The translations under genes and the position numbers were made by a program. This document shows, piece after piece, positions 1-7,572 of a stretch of DNA of 64,000 bases. The DNA is from Curtobacterium flaccumfaciens UCD-AKU (GTDB taxonomy: Bacteria > Actinomycetota > Actinomycetes > Actinomycetales > Microbacteriaceae), in assembly GCF_000349565.1 (NCBI RefSeq), contig NZ_KB714629.1:36076-100075 (forward strand), in the 5' to 3' direction. Within the stretch, counting starts at the first letter, position 1, and the number at the start of each line of letters is the position of its first letter. The notes beneath the pieces were generated by a model. That model ran no database searches. It was not told the origin of the DNA and saw only the letters and a list, made by a program, of their open reading frames with translations.

Positions 1-38
1 ATCGACGCGTGTCCTGTCGGAGAACGCGTGTGCGTTCC

Positions 39-80
39 GGCCTGGAGGCGCGAAGGCGGGGCCGCTACGCGCCTCCCGTC
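39..80. repeat. Dispersed palindrome, GGAGGCsCG family (copy A)
   Basis: An imperfect hairpin with arms GGAGGCGCG (44-52) and CGCGCCTCC (68-76), flanked by CCT and CGTCC. The same core recurs at least seven more times in the window, usually just after a stop codon. Here it may end a gene lying left of the window. The rest of 1-149 shows nothing I can name. Confidence 0.5.
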
Positions 81-149
81 CGCCTGTCGGTCACGGTCAC
101 GGCGTGACCACCTGGGCGTGCGGGCGCACCCCCGGCGCATGCTGGGCCG

Positions 150-1028
150 ATGAAGCAACGAGTCATCGGAGACGTGTCCGTCAGTGCCATCGGTCTGGGC
201 GGGATGCCCATGTCGATCGAGGGCCGACCGGACGAGCGTCAGTCCATCGCCACGATCCACGCAGCGCTCGAGAACGGTGTCACGCTCATCGACACCGCCG
301 ACGCCTACCACCTCGGCGGCCACGACGAGGTGGGGCACAACGAGGAGCTCATCGCGCGGGCCGTCCGGGAGTACCACGACGACACCTCGGCCGTGCTCAT
401 CGCGACGAAGGGCGGACACCTGCGCCCCGAAGCCGGTAACTGGACCCAGAACGGGCACCCGGAGTACCTGAAGGAGGCGGCGAAGGCGTCGGCGAAGCGG
501 CTCGGCGTCGAGCAGATCGGCCTGTACCAGTTCCACCGTCCCGACCCCGCGGTGCCCTACGCCGACTCGATCGGGGCGCTCGCCGAGCTGCTCGACGAGG
601 GCGTCATCCGGATGGCGGGCATCTCGAACGCCGACCCGGACCAGATCCGCACCGCGAACGAGGTGCTCGGCGGACGCCTGGCCTCGGTGCAGAACCAGTA
701 CTCGCCGAAGTTCCGCTCGAGCGAGCCGGAGCTCGAACTGTGCGACGAGCTCGGCATCGCGTTCCTGCCGTGGAGCCCCCTCGGCGGCATCGGGAGCGCG
801 GCGGACCTCGGCACGGCGTTCGAGGACTTCGCCTACATCGCCCGCGACCGTGGCGTCACCCCGCAGGTCATCGCCCTGGCGTGGGAGCTGCAGAAGAGCG
901 ACGTCGTCGTCCCGATCCCCGGGGCGTCGCGCCCGCAGTCGATCCTGAACTCGATCACCGCACCGACCGTGCGGCTGCGACCGGAGGACGTCGCACGGCT
1001 CGACGCGTCGCAGGCCGCGGCCGCCTGA
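150..1028 (+). CDS. Aldo/keto reductase
   Basis: A 292-residue cytosolic NADPH-dependent oxidoreductase of the AKR superfamily; the substrate is unknown. The family tetrad is visible: Asp in IDTADAY (about 48) with Tyr about 53, Lys in IATKGG (about 87) and His in YQFHRPD (about 129). The C-terminal half carries the usual cofactor-site pattern VVPIPGAS. The ATG at 150 fits the family N-terminus (MKQRVIG), although the ribosome binding site is weak. It stands alone and is convergent with the two lipoproteins, with a shared hairpin terminator between them. Two further aldo/keto reductases occur in the window, one of which belongs to the fucose operon. Confidence 0.9.
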   Translation: MKQRVIGDVSVSAIGLGGMPMSIEGRPDERQSIATIHAALENGVTLIDTADAYHLGGHDEVGHNEELIARAVREYHDDTSAVLIATKGGHLRPEAGNWTQNGHPEYLKEAAKASAKRLGVEQIGLYQFHRPDPAVPYADSIGALAELLDEGVIRMAGISNADPDQIRTANEVLGGRLASVQNQYSPKFRSSEPELELCDELGIAFLPWSPLGGIGSAADLGTAFEDFAYIARDRGVTPQVIALAWELQKSDVVVPIPGASRPQSILNSITAPTVRLRPEDVARLDASQAAAA

Positions 1029-1046
1029 CCCGTCCCCCTGGGATGC

Positions 1047-1087
1047 ACGACGCCCCGCCGCTCCTTCGCAGGAGGGCGGGGCGTCGT
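1047..1087. terminator. Bidirectional hairpin terminator
   Basis: A 13-bp GC-rich stem (ACGACGCCCCGCC at 1047-1059, complement at 1075-1087) lies between the stop of the aldo/keto reductase and the stop of the convergent lipoprotein gene, so it can serve both. Confidence 0.6.
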
Positions 1088-1109
1088 CGTGTGTGGTGCG
1101 CGGTGGCGG

Positions 1110-1595
1110 TCAGCTCTTGGCGGGGCAGACGGCCGAAACCTGGTCGAGCGTGCTCTGCACGTCGGACTGGGCCTTCTTGACCTCGGTCGAGTCCTCTGCC
1201 GAACCGGACTCGATGGCCGAGCTGTAGCGCTTGGCCGCGCCCGAGAACTCCTCGAACGTGTCGTGCACCTGCTCGTTCGAGACCCTCGTCAGCGCCGAGT
1301 CGATGCGCTGGACGAACTCGCCGATGAGCGCCCCGCGGGCCTTCACGTCGGACGGAGCCGTGTTGGCACCCTGCTCCTTGAGGAACGACGCGAGTTCGTT
1401 CTCGAGCAGGGAGCAGGCCTCCTGCTTGCTCTGCGCGGGAGCCGCCGCGGCGGTCTTCGACGCCGAGGGTGCACTGGACGCCCCCGAGTCACCGCCGGAC
1501 GAGTTGCCACCGTTGCCACCGTCACCGCCGGAGCAACCGGCGAGCAGCGTGAGTGCGAGGCCGGCCGTGGCCAGCGCGGTGAGGGTGCGGCGCAT
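1110..1595 (-). CDS. Lipoprotein of unknown function (second of a tandem pair)
   Basis: A 161-residue predicted secreted lipoprotein. It starts with a classical lipobox signal peptide (Cys in LLAGCSGG at about residue 21), then a Gly/Ser/Ala/Pro-rich linker of about 35 residues, then a helical, charged domain ending with a Cys near the C-terminus. I do not recognise the domain. The start ATG overlaps the TGA of the upstream paralog (ATGA at 1593-1597), so the two are translationally coupled. Their signal-peptide DNA is almost identical, pointing to a duplication. No function can be assigned. Confidence 0.8.
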   Translation of the reverse strand: MRRTLTALATAGLALTLLAGCSGGDGGNGGNSSGGDSGASSAPSASKTAAAAPAQSKQEACSLLENELASFLKEQGANTAPSDVKARGALIGEFVQRIDSALTRVSNEQVHDTFEEFSGAAKRYSSAIESGSAEDSTEVKKAQSDVQSTLDQVSAVCPAKS

Positions 1596-2002
1596 CAGGA
1601 GTTGCACTCCTTCTGGAACGCGTTGCCGGCGTCCTGCACCTTGGTGCTGGACTTCGTCAGGCCCGAGACGTCGGCCGACTTCGGGTCCTCGGCGATGTCC
1701 TCGATGTCGTCGACCAGGTCGCCGTAGGCCTCTTCGAAGGCGTCGCCCTTGGCCTTCAGGTCGTCGTCCGACAGGTCGTCGACGCCGTCGGAGATCTTCG
1801 CGTCGAGCTCCTTGAGCTTCGTGACGGCGGCGTCCGGGTCGGACTGCAGGTTCGCGGCCTCGGACTGCACGCCCTCGGCAGCGGACTTGACGGTCTTCTC
1901 GAACTGGGTGCACTGCTCGGCCTTGGACGGCCCGGTGGAGCAACCGGCGAGCAGCGTGAGTGCGAGGCCGGCGGTGGCCAGCGCGATGAGCTTCTTGGGC
2001 AT
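1595..2002 (-). CDS. Lipoprotein of unknown function (first of a tandem pair)
   Basis: A 135-residue predicted lipoprotein. I take the ATG at 2002 because it gives a compact signal peptide (MPKKLIALATAGLAL, lipobox LLAGCS) that matches its neighbour. The mature part is acidic, helical and probably coiled, with two further Cys residues (CTQF near the start, KECNS at the end) that could form a disulfide outside the membrane. It is translated first in the pair and overlaps the next gene by 4 bp. I do not recognise the fold. Confidence 0.8.
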   Translation of the reverse strand: MPKKLIALATAGLALTLLAGCSTGPSKAEQCTQFEKTVKSAAEGVQSEAANLQSDPDAAVTKLKELDAKISDGVDDLSDDDLKAKGDAFEEAYGDLVDDIEDIAEDPKSADVSGLTKSSTKVQDAGNAFQKECNS

Positions 2003-2148
2003 GGTGGAGGGTCCCCCTCGATCCGTCCGCACTCCCCCGGATGAGGTGCAGATCCATGATCGAGCGTACAGGGAAGATCCGCTCCGGGTCCGGCCGGCCG
2101 CGGCCCCCGACAGCCGGCACGAGGGACGGGGCGCGTACCGTCGAGGGC

Positions 2149-3114
2149 ATGCACGCCATCACGTTCGACGACGCTTCCATGTCCGTCACCGACCTGCCCG
2201 ACCCCCGACCCGGCACCGACGAGGTCCTGATCGAGGTCGCCGCCGCCGGCGTCAACAACGCGGACCTGCAGCAGCGCGCCGGGAACTACCCGCCGCCGCC
2301 CGGGGCCTCGGACGTCCTCGGGCTCGAGGTCTCCGGCACGGTCCGGGCCGTCGGCACCGGGGTCACGACCGTCGCGGTGGGCGACCGGGTGTGCGCACTG
2401 CTCTCCGGCGGCGGGTACGCGTCGCTCGTCGTCGCCCCGGTCACCCAGGTACTGCCGGTCCCCGACGGGGTCGACCTGGTCGAGGCCGCCGGTCTGCCCG
2501 AAGCCGCCTGCACGGTCTACTCGAACATCGGCATGCTCGCCGGGCTCCGACCCGGGCAGACGCTCCTGGTGCACGGTGGCACGGGCGGCATGGGGTCGCA
2601 CGCGGTGCTGTGGGCGAAGGCCCTCGGTGCGACGGTGATCGCGACGAGCGGTGGGGAGCGCAAGGTCGCCGCGTCCCGTGACCTCGGTGCCGACCTGGTC
2701 GTCGACCACCGCACCGAGGACTTCGTGGAGCGCGTCCTGGCGTTCACCGACGGGGTCGGTGTCGACGTGGTGCTCGACGTCGTCGGCCCGTCCTACCTGG
2801 ACCGGAACCTGCAGGCCCTCGCCCCGAACGGGCACATCGCGGTCATCGCCGCAGGCAGCGGCCGCACCGCCGAGCTCGACTTCGGGGTGCTGATGCGCAA
2901 GCGCGCGTCGATCAGCGGCACGACCCTGCGCGCACGGCCGCTCGCCGAGAAGGCCGCCATCGTCGAGGCGGTCCGCTACAACGTCTGGCCGCTGGTCGCC
3001 GCCGGCCGGGTGCGCCCGGTCATCGACTCGGTGCTGCCCCTGGCCGAGGTCGAGGAGGCCCACCGCCGCGTGCGCGACGGTGAGGTGATCGGCAAGGTGC
3101 TGCTGACGCCCTAG
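2149..3114 (+). CDS. NAD(P)H quinone oxidoreductase, PIG3-like MDR family
   Basis: A 321-residue zinc-free medium-chain dehydrogenase/reductase. The N-terminal GroES-like domain has the quinone-reductase pattern (NNADLQQRAGNYP at about 47), and the Rossmann fold has VHGGTGGMGSHAV at about 143. It lacks the Cys cluster of zinc alcohol dehydrogenases, so it should reduce quinones or other enone electrophiles with NADPH. The ATG at 2149 fits the family N-terminus. Its 3' end overlaps the convergent ABC ATPase gene by 4 bp, leaving no room for a terminator. It is divergent from the lipoproteins. Confidence 0.85.
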   Translation: MHAITFDDASMSVTDLPDPRPGTDEVLIEVAAAGVNNADLQQRAGNYPPPPGASDVLGLEVSGTVRAVGTGVTTVAVGDRVCALLSGGGYASLVVAPVTQVLPVPDGVDLVEAAGLPEAACTVYSNIGMLAGLRPGQTLLVHGGTGGMGSHAVLWAKALGATVIATSGGERKVAASRDLGADLVVDHRTEDFVERVLAFTDGVGVDVVLDVVGPSYLDRNLQALAPNGHIAVIAAGSGRTAELDFGVLMRKRASISGTTLRARPLAEKAAIVEAVRYNVWPLVAAGRVRPVIDSVLPLAEVEEAHRRVRDGEVIGKVLLTP

Positions 3115-3887
3115 GCGTGCACGCGGGCGAGGAACTCGACCAGCGCGGGGTGCTGCGGGTGGTCGAGGACCTCGGCGGGCGATCCCTGCTCGACGACCTC
3201 GCCGCGGTGCAGGAAGACGATCCGGTCGGCGACGTTCCGCGCGAACTGCATCTCGTGCGTCGTCATCAGGATCGTCGAGCCCTGCCGCTTCAGCTCGGTG
3301 ACCAGGTCGAGCACCTCGCCGACGAGCTGGGGGTCGAGCGCACTCGTGACCTCGTCGAGCAACAGCAGCTCGGGGTCGGACGCGATGGCCCGGACGATGG
3401 CGACGCGCTGCTGCTGCCCGCCGGACAGCCGGTCGGGGTACGCGTCGGCGAACGAAGCGAGGCCGATCCGGTCGAGCAACCGTCGCGCGGTCTCCTCGGC
3501 CTGGGCCCGTCCGATGCCGTGCACCTGGCGGGAGGCGAGCGTGACGTTGTCGAGCACGCTCATGTGCGGGAACAGGTTGAACTGCTGGAACACCACGCCG
3601 ATGCGGGCCCGCACGGCGTCGACGGCGACGCGCGGGTCGGCGATGTCCGTGCCCTGCAGCAGGATCTCGCCGTCGTCGATGCCCTCGAGCAGGTTGACCG
3701 TCTTGAGCAGCGTCGACTTGCCCGACCCGGACGCCCCGATGACGCAGATGACCTGGTGGCGGTGCACCGTCAGGTCGATCCCGCGCAGGACCTCGTGCTC
3801 GCCGAAGGCCTTGCGCAACCCGCGCAGTTCGAGGACCGCGGCGTCCGTACCGGACGCACCACGGGCCTCCAGGCCTGCCTGGCTCAT
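3111..3887 (-). CDS. Polar amino-acid ABC transporter, ATP-binding protein
   Basis: A 258-residue cytoplasmic ATPase of the GlnQ/HisP type that powers the permease encoded just upstream. Walker A is GASGSGKST (about 51), the Q-loop region VVFQQFNLFPHM, the signature LSGGQQQRVA, Walker B LLLLDEVTSALD, and the switch His lies in MTTHEMQFA. About 18 residues precede the family start, so a slightly later start is possible. It overlaps the permease gene by 4 bp and is the last gene of a binding protein - permease - ATPase operon. Confidence 0.93.
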   Translation of the reverse strand: MSQAGLEARGASGTDAAVLELRGLRKAFGEHEVLRGIDLTVHRHQVICVIGASGSGKSTLLKTVNLLEGIDDGEILLQGTDIADPRVAVDAVRARIGVVFQQFNLFPHMSVLDNVTLASRQVHGIGRAQAEETARRLLDRIGLASFADAYPDRLSGGQQQRVAIVRAIASDPELLLLDEVTSALDPQLVGEVLDLVTELKRQGSTILMTTHEMQFARNVADRIVFLHRGEVVEQGSPAEVLDHPQHPALVEFLARVHA

Positions 3888-4762
3888 ACGGTCCCTCCGA
3901 TCTGCTCACGCCGCTGCTGCCGACGCGCGATCGCGTCCGTGACGCGGATCAGCGGCAGGCTGATCACCACGAACAGCAGCCCGGCGACGAAGTAGGGGGT
4001 GAAGTTGTAGGTCTCGGCCTGCGCGATCTGAGCGGAGCGGACCGCGTCGACGGCGCCGAGGATCGAGACCAGACCGACGTCCTTCTGCATCGACACGAAG
4101 TCGTTCATGAGCGCCGGCGTGACCTTGCGGATCGCCTGCGGCAGCACCACGAGGCGCAGCGTCTTGGCGTGCGAGAGCCCGAGCGACCGGGCGGCCAGGC
4201 GCTGCGAGGGGTGCACGGCCTCCATGCCGGCCCGGAGCACCTCGGCGATGTACGACGAGTAGGTCAGGGTGATCGCGATCGTGCCCCAGACCTCGGCGGG
4301 GAGCCGCGGGAACACCCCGAGCCCCGGGATGCCGTAGCCGACCAGGTAGAGCACGATGATGAGCGGCAGGCCGCGGAACAGGTCCGTGTACCCGGTCGCG
4401 AGCATCCGCAGCGGGAAGAACACCGGGTTGCGCAGGCCCCGCACGACCGCGAGCAGGGTGCCGAACACGGCGACGCCGATGGCGCTGAAGAACAGGATCC
4501 GGACGTTCAGCCACAGGCCCAGCAGGATGTCCGGGAACGTGTCGATCGCGGTCTCGGGGTCGAAGAACGACTGCTGCACCGCTGCCCAGCCGGGGGTGTT
4601 CACGACGCCGAAGTACACGACGGCGAGCACGACCAGGGTGGACACGACCGACACGACGACCGAACGACGGCCGCGCTGGCGACGGTAGAGCCGACGCTCG
4701 AGCTCGACCTGGCTCGGCGCGGGGGCGGCCACCGGGGTGCCGGTGCCTGCTGGCAGCGTCAT
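3884..4762 (-). CDS. Polar amino-acid ABC transporter, permease
   Basis: A 292-residue inner-membrane permease of the HisM/GlnP family. A hydrophobic segment near residues 35-55 is followed by the conserved pattern ADxFRGxPLIIxLYLxGYG-like (DLFRGLPLIIVLYLVGYG) and the EAA loop (LRAGMEAVHPSQRLAARSLG), which contacts the ATPase. There is a single permease gene, so the transporter probably forms a homodimer. It lies 4 bp after the binding-protein stop codon and overlaps the ATPase gene. Confidence 0.92.
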   Translation of the reverse strand: MTLPAGTGTPVAAPAPSQVELERRLYRRQRGRRSVVVSVVSTLVVLAVVYFGVVNTPGWAAVQQSFFDPETAIDTFPDILLGLWLNVRILFFSAIGVAVFGTLLAVVRGLRNPVFFPLRMLATGYTDLFRGLPLIIVLYLVGYGIPGLGVFPRLPAEVWGTIAITLTYSSYIAEVLRAGMEAVHPSQRLAARSLGLSHAKTLRLVVLPQAIRKVTPALMNDFVSMQKDVGLVSILGAVDAVRSAQIAQAETYNFTPYFVAGLLFVVISLPLIRVTDAIARRQQRREQIGGTV

Positions 4763-4766
4763 GCGG

Positions 4767-5588
4767 TTACTTCAGGACCGGGGTGCCGGTCTCGGACGAC
4801 AGCCACTTGGTCTGCAGCTTGTGCAGGGAGCCGTCGTCGTCGAGGGTCTTGAGGGCCTTGTCGACCTTGCTCGTGAGCTCCGAGTCCTTCGGCAGGACGA
4901 AGCCGAACTGGTCGCCCTTGCCGTCGTCGGGGAACTGCGCCGACACGGTGCCGTCGTCGAGCTGCGCGCCGGACATGTAGAACGCCGTCGGCAAGTCGGT
5001 GACGATGGCGTCGATCTGGCCGGACTTGAGTGCGAGCACGGCGTCGTCGTTCGAGTTGAACACCTGCGGGGTGACCCCGAGGACGTCCTTGACGCTCGCG
5101 ATGCTCGTCGAGCCGGTCGCGACACCGATGGCGTCCTGCTTGAGCGCCGCGATCGTGGTGTCGTCGGCGGCCTTCGACTTCTCCGTCGTGACCACGGCCT
5201 GCGTCGTCGTGTAGTACGCGCTCGACATGTCGACGGCCTTCTTGCGCTTCGCGTCGATCGAGAACTGCTGGACGTTGAGGTCCCAGTCCTTCGGGCCCGG
5301 GGCGATGGCGCTGTCGAAGGTGCTGCGCTTCCAGACGACGTCGGACTTGCCGTAGCCCATCTCCTTCGCGACGGCGTACGCGACGGCGGACTCGAAGCCC
5401 TTGCCGGACTGCGGCTTGTTGTCCTCGACCCAGGGCGAGTACGCCGGGTCACCGGTGGCGATCGTGAGCTTGCCGTCGGTCACGGTGCCGTCGGCGTTGC
5501 TGCTGCCCCCGGCGGAGCAGGCCGACAGGGCGAGGGCGGCGACCGCGGCGGTGGCGACGGCGAGGGTGAAGCGGAGGGGACGGGTCAC
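4767..5588 (-). CDS. Amino-acid ABC transporter, substrate-binding lipoprotein
   Basis: A 273-residue type-3 periplasmic-binding-fold protein anchored as a lipoprotein (ALALSACSAGG, Cys at about 22). I chose the GTG at 5588, with GAAGG upstream, because it gives a clean signal peptide. The body has the SBP_bac_3 features: GFESAVAYAVAKEMGY near residue 64 and DLNVQQFSIDAKRKKAVDMS near 100. It should capture a polar amino acid or similar cation and pass it to the downstream permease. The exact ligand cannot be read from sequence. Confidence 0.9.
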   Translation of the reverse strand: MTRPLRFTLAVATAAVAALALSACSAGGSSNADGTVTDGKLTIATGDPAYSPWVEDNKPQSGKGFESAVAYAVAKEMGYGKSDVVWKRSTFDSAIAPGPKDWDLNVQQFSIDAKRKKAVDMSSAYYTTTQAVVTTEKSKAADDTTIAALKQDAIGVATGSTSIASVKDVLGVTPQVFNSNDDAVLALKSGQIDAIVTDLPTAFYMSGAQLDDGTVSAQFPDDGKGDQFGFVLPKDSELTSKVDKALKTLDDDGSLHKLQTKWLSSETGTPVLK

Positions 5589-5633
5589 GGTCGGGCCTTC
5601 GTGCGAGGGGGGTGGGGGCAGGTCGAAGTGTAC

Positions 5634-5657
5634 TTCGCGGTGGGATACCAACGCGAA
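5634..5657. promoter_or_regulatory. Inverted repeat upstream of amino-acid ABC operon
   Basis: TTCGCG-N12-CGCGAA lies 46 bp upstream of the GTG start of the binding protein and 15 bp beyond the stop of the DUF985 gene. Position and symmetry fit an operator for the transporter operon; no regulator is adjacent. Tentative. Confidence 0.3.
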
Positions 5658-5671
5658 ACGGTGTCGCGGTG

Positions 5672-6190
5672 CTACTCGGCGGCAGAGTCCCCGTCGTCGG
5701 CCATCGTGAAGTCGTCGAACGAGAAGCCCGGCGACACCAGGCAGCTCAGCAGCACTTCGCCGTCGCCCGGGATCGTCCGCTGCCACACCCCGCCGCGCAC
5801 GAACGCCTGCGCGTCGTTCACCCGGTCGCGGCCGGCGTCCGGGCCGAGCGTGATCGTCGCGCCGGGCTCGGGGACGTCACCGTCGCCGCCGAGCTGCAGG
5901 TCGACGGTGTCCGGACCGTGCCACATCCAGATCTCGTCGCTCGTGACCCGGTGCCAGGCCGAGGCCTCGCCCGGGGGCAGCAGGAAGTGGATCAGGGTGG
6001 CGGCCGGACGGTCCCCCGCGGGGGTGGTGACCGTCGCCGGCGAGGTCCAGGTGCGGACGTACCAACCGCCCTCGGGGTGCGGTTGCATGCCGAGGGCGAT
6101 CGCGCGCTTCGGCACGTCGAGCCACTCGATCAGCTCACCGGTGACGGTTCGGCGTGCGGCCATCCCTGGGCGGGGTGCGGTCTCGGTCAT
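5672..6190 (-). CDS. DUF985 cupin-like protein
   Basis: A 172-residue protein of the DUF985 family (single cupin beta-barrel). Diagnostic pieces are LGMQPHPEGGWYVRTW (about 33-48), the cupin metal-site-like region ASAWHRVTSDEIWMWH (about 76-91) and a C-terminal VSPGFSFDDF. The family has sugar-binding and epimerase-like relatives, but its reaction is not established. It starts with an excellent Shine-Dalgarno (AGGAGGAACG) and overlaps the amidohydrolase stop codon (ATGA), so it is the last gene of a coupled three-gene operon. Confidence 0.85.
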   Translation of the reverse strand: MTETAPRPGMAARRTVTGELIEWLDVPKRAIALGMQPHPEGGWYVRTWTSPATVTTPAGDRPAATLIHFLLPPGEASAWHRVTSDEIWMWHGPDTVDLQLGGDGDVPEPGATITLGPDAGRDRVNDAQAFVRGGVWQRTIPGDGEVLLSCLVSPGFSFDDFTMADDGDSAAE

Positions 6191-7572
6191 CGTTCCTCCT
6201 GGTGCGGTGCGGGGATGTCCATGTGCGGGGAAGCCGGTTCGGTGACGACGCCCGCCGCGGCACGGACGACCCCGCGGATCACGGTGGCGGCCGCCCGCCC
6301 GGCGCCGTCCTCGACGAGCTCGGCGAGCGCGTCCGGCACGGTACGGGCATCGACGTCGAAGACCGCCAGGTCGGCACGCGCCCCGACGGCGAGGTGCCCG
6401 ATGCGGTCCGGCCCGACGGCGAGCCCCATCGCGTGCGCGCCACCGAGGGTCGCCGCCGCGAGCAGCCGCTCGTGCAGGTCCCGGTGCCCGTAGCCCTGGG
6501 CGCGGGCGATCCGGTGCAGCGCGGTGACGTCGGCCATCAGGTCGAGGGACGGTGACGACGACAGGGAGTCGGTGCCGATGGCGATCGGGCTGCCCTCGCG
6601 CAGGTAGTCGGCGACGGGCGGCGGATCGAGGCCGATGACGGCGTTCGACCGCGGGCACAGTGCGACGGCGGTGCCCCGGGCACGCAGGAGGGCCCGGTCG
6701 GCCGCGGTCATGTAGACGCCGTGGGCGATGTGGCAGTCCGGGCCGAGCACCCCGAGCCGGTCGACGAACGCGGTGGCACTCGCGCCGAAGCCCAGGGCTC
6801 GCAGCGCCCGGAACGACGGCACGTTCGCCAGGTGCCAGTCGTTCCCGTGTCCGACGCCGTCGACCCCGTCGAGCCCGGGGACCGGACCGAGGGCGGTGCG
6901 CTCCCCCTCGAACGCCGCTTCGCCGAGGTGCAGGTGCAGTCGCAGACCGCGCTGCCGCACGATGTCGGGGAGCTCGAGCAGCGGGGCGACCTCGAGCGAG
7001 TACGGCGCGTGTGGCGACAGACCCGCGCCGGGCGTCGTGGGGATCCGGTCGAGTTCGTCGAGCACCTGGTCGCGACCGTGCGACTGCCAGGCGTCGTTCT
7101 CCCAGTCCATGACCTCCCAGTACGCGATGCCGCCGAGCCCGGCGTCCTGCAGCGCGGTGGCGGCCTCGATGTCGGTGACGATGTCCGCGATGCTCGTGAC
7201 GCCGGCCAGGATCGACGCCCGTGCACCGTCCGCGGCTTCGGCCCGCCAGTCGTGGGGTTCGGCGTAGTCGACGTTGAACGCCGCGGCCCAGTCCTCGAAT
7301 CCGCCGTACTGGCGCTGGCCGACACTGGCCATGCCGGTGTACTGCAGGTGCGAGTGCGCGTTCACGAGTCCGGGTAGGAGCGCGCCACGCCACTGCCGCT
7401 CGGTGAACGTCGCGCCGGACCCGGTGAGCTGGTCGATGACCCACGACCGGTCGCCGACGTGCAGGATGCGGCCGTCCTGCACGGCGACCGCGCCGTCCGC
7501 GATCGGCGGCGCGGTCATCGGCACGACGACGCGCGCCGAGTGCACCGTGACCGGGTGCTGTCGGGCGCTCAC
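6187..7572 (-). CDS. Amidohydrolase, nucleoside/SAH-deaminase-like (TRZ/ATZ family)
   Basis: A 461-residue metal-dependent hydrolase of the TRZ/ATZ/MTA-SAH deaminase subgroup. Metal ligands are visible as HSH in VNAHSHLQYTG (about 71), His in LHLHLGEAAFEGE with the catalytic Glu (about 214), His in CHIAHGVYM and Asp in GTDSLSSSPSLDL. The loop ALCPRSNAVIGL is typical of deaminases acting on adenosine-like compounds. It sits between an SAH-hydrolase-like gene and a DUF985 gene, overlapping both by 4 bp. This suggests deamination of an adenosine-containing compound, but the substrate is inference. Confidence 0.85.
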   Translation of the reverse strand: MSARQHPVTVHSARVVVPMTAPPIADGAVAVQDGRILHVGDRSWVIDQLTGSGATFTERQWRGALLPGLVNAHSHLQYTGMASVGQRQYGGFEDWAAAFNVDYAEPHDWRAEAADGARASILAGVTSIADIVTDIEAATALQDAGLGGIAYWEVMDWENDAWQSHGRDQVLDELDRIPTTPGAGLSPHAPYSLEVAPLLELPDIVRQRGLRLHLHLGEAAFEGERTALGPVPGLDGVDGVGHGNDWHLANVPSFRALRALGFGASATAFVDRLGVLGPDCHIAHGVYMTAADRALLRARGTAVALCPRSNAVIGLDPPPVADYLREGSPIAIGTDSLSSSPSLDLMADVTALHRIARAQGYGHRDLHERLLAAATLGGAHAMGLAVGPDRIGHLAVGARADLAVFDVDARTVPDALAELVEDGAGRAAATVIRGVVRAAAGVVTEPASPHMDIPAPHQEER

